From CAZSLZ01 sp964607865 (GTDB taxonomy: Bacteria > Vulcanimicrobiota > JAJTBE01 > CAZSLZ01), in the NCBI GenBank assembly GCA_964607865.1, contig CAZSLZ010000036.1:1-24233 (forward strand): DNA of 24,233 nucleotides, written 5' to 3'. Both the position numbers and the translations under genes were made by a program. The notes below the pieces were generated by a model. It was not told the DNA's origin. It made no database searches and saw only the letters and a list, made by a program, of their open reading frames with translations. Below are positions 23,631 to 24,233 of the stretch, piece by piece (positions within the stretch are counted from its first letter, which is position 1; each line of letters starts with the position of its first letter).

Positions 23631-23702
23631 GGGCCCGATAGGATTCGAACCTACGGCCTTCTGATTCGTAGTCAGGCGCTCTATCCACTGAGCTACGGGC
23701 CC
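23631..23702 (-). tRNA. tRNA-Arg (anticodon ACG)
   Basis: 72 nt without CCA. Acceptor stem GGGCCCG/CGGGCCC fully paired, D-arm GCTC..GAGC, anticodon loop CTACGAA giving ACG (inosine-modified, reads CGU/CGC/CGA), T-arm GTAGG-TTCGAAT-CCTAT. The base after the acceptor stem reads T, so position 73 would be U, and CCA is not encoded. Pair 27-43 is C-A, a mismatch. Confidence 0.9.
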
Positions 23703-23706
23703 GTCA

Positions 23707-23803
<97 letters not shown>

Positions 23804-23807
23804 ATAA

Positions 23808-23840
23808 ATTATAACTCAAAAACTTCCGGGCCGCCGGAAG
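23808..23840 (-). promoter_or_regulatory. TATAAT box and hairpin upstream of tRNA-Ser
   Basis: On the minus strand a TATAAT (23813-23808) ends 4 nt before the tRNA 5' end, so transcription would start at or just inside the tRNA. A perfect 7-bp CTTCCGG/CCGGAAG hairpin (23823-23829/23834-23840) with a T5 run lies directly upstream and looks like a terminator. No -35 is visible. Confidence 0.35.
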
Positions 23841-24163
23841 CCAATTTATCTTAATATATATTACAAAAAAAATCAAGGGGTTTGCCAAACTTTTTTATGA
23901 TTCAAATGCTCATTTTTTTCTTATTCCTAACAATCACTGAAATTTTTCTTATACCTGATAAAAACCTCCAAAAAGCTCTCATTATAAATTAAAAAATATT
24001 TCTGCTTCAAGTGACGAAAAATATAGTAATTATGAATAGAGAAATCCTTGTATTAAAAAGGAATTATTATGAAGTAATGTAAATTAAAATTTTGATTCGC
24101 GTGAATTCTCTCATAAAAATTCGAGTTATAATAATCAAGTAACCATTGAAAGAGGTATTTGAA
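23841..24163. other. AT-rich gene-free spacer before the prepilin gene
   Basis: No open frame with a ribosome binding site on either strand. The only useful signal is TATAAT at 24127-24132, about 32 nt before the prepilin start, without a clear -35. Confidence 0.5.
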
Positions 24164-24233
24164 ATGTTAAAAAAAGGGTTTACCCTGATAGAATTGATGA
24201 TAGTAATAGCTATCATTTCAATTCTGGCAAGCA
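24164..24233 (+). CDS. Type IV prepilin, partial (N-terminus only)
   Basis: 23 codons before the window ends. The leader MLKKG followed by FTLIELMIVIAIISILAS is the classic class III signal peptide: prepilin peptidase cleavage after G5, N-methylated Phe1, and Glu5 of the mature protein needed for pilus assembly. A GAAAGAGG lies upstream. It could be a major pilin or a minor pseudopilin; the remaining sequence is out of view. Confidence 0.9.
   Translation, partial: MLKKGFTLIELMIVIAIISILAS

Overview
The window (about 24 kb, moderately AT-rich, AT-rich intergenic spacers) looks like chromosomal DNA of a motile, diderm, probably anaerobic bacterium. Evidence: flagellar genes at the left edge, two lipoproteins with lipoboxes, a SpoIID/LytB wall enzyme, type IV pilin-type genes, bacterial promoters, Rho-independent terminators and tRNAs. 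I cannot name the taxon. The mix (FliM with a very long disordered N-terminus, zinc-ribbon/VWA protein, many pilin-like genes, uncharacterised radical SAM enzyme) would fit a deep-branching candidate phylum such as the Riflebacteria-like lineages, but that is inference only. There is no phage, plasmid, CRISPR or IS transposase.

Layout: 1-1649 flagellar (partial FliM-like gene and a hook/rod-type protein, both minus). 1857-4187 a decayed sugar-nucleotide/glycosylation locus: GT2 glycosyltransferase (minus), a dTDP-glucose 4,6-dehydratase pseudogene with an internal deletion and a frameshift, and an intact RmlC-like epimerase. 4294-5196 an exported M48 metalloprotease. 5252-9018 a minus-strand run of SpoIID/LytB protein, double-SIS sugar-phosphate protein and radical SAM protein. 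9182-10453 a zinc-ribbon/TM/VWA protein. 10595-11842 a pilin-like membrane protein, a secreted two-repeat protein and a small unknown. 12038-14485 a tryptophanase and an unknown partner gene. 14572-15366 a lipoprotein. 15855-17234 rimO. 17506-19775 a divergent ROK kinase and sugar-binding lipoprotein. 20366-23389 an active/inactive pair of M16 peptidases. 23631-23803 tRNA-Arg and tRNA-Ser. 24164-end the start of a type IV prepilin gene.

The most distinctive non-coding feature is a structured repeat of about 190-220 bp present three times, all in the same orientation, at 15539-15757, 17282-17496 and 19848-20033. It has imperfect terminal inverted repeats that are themselves palindromic, and one or two internal hairpin units. 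Copies 1 and 2 flank rimO; copies 2 and 3 flank the ROK/sugar-binding pair. The most interesting protein is the tryptophanase: its overall sequence follows tyrosine phenol-lyase, but the three residues that separate the two enzymes are of the tryptophanase type.
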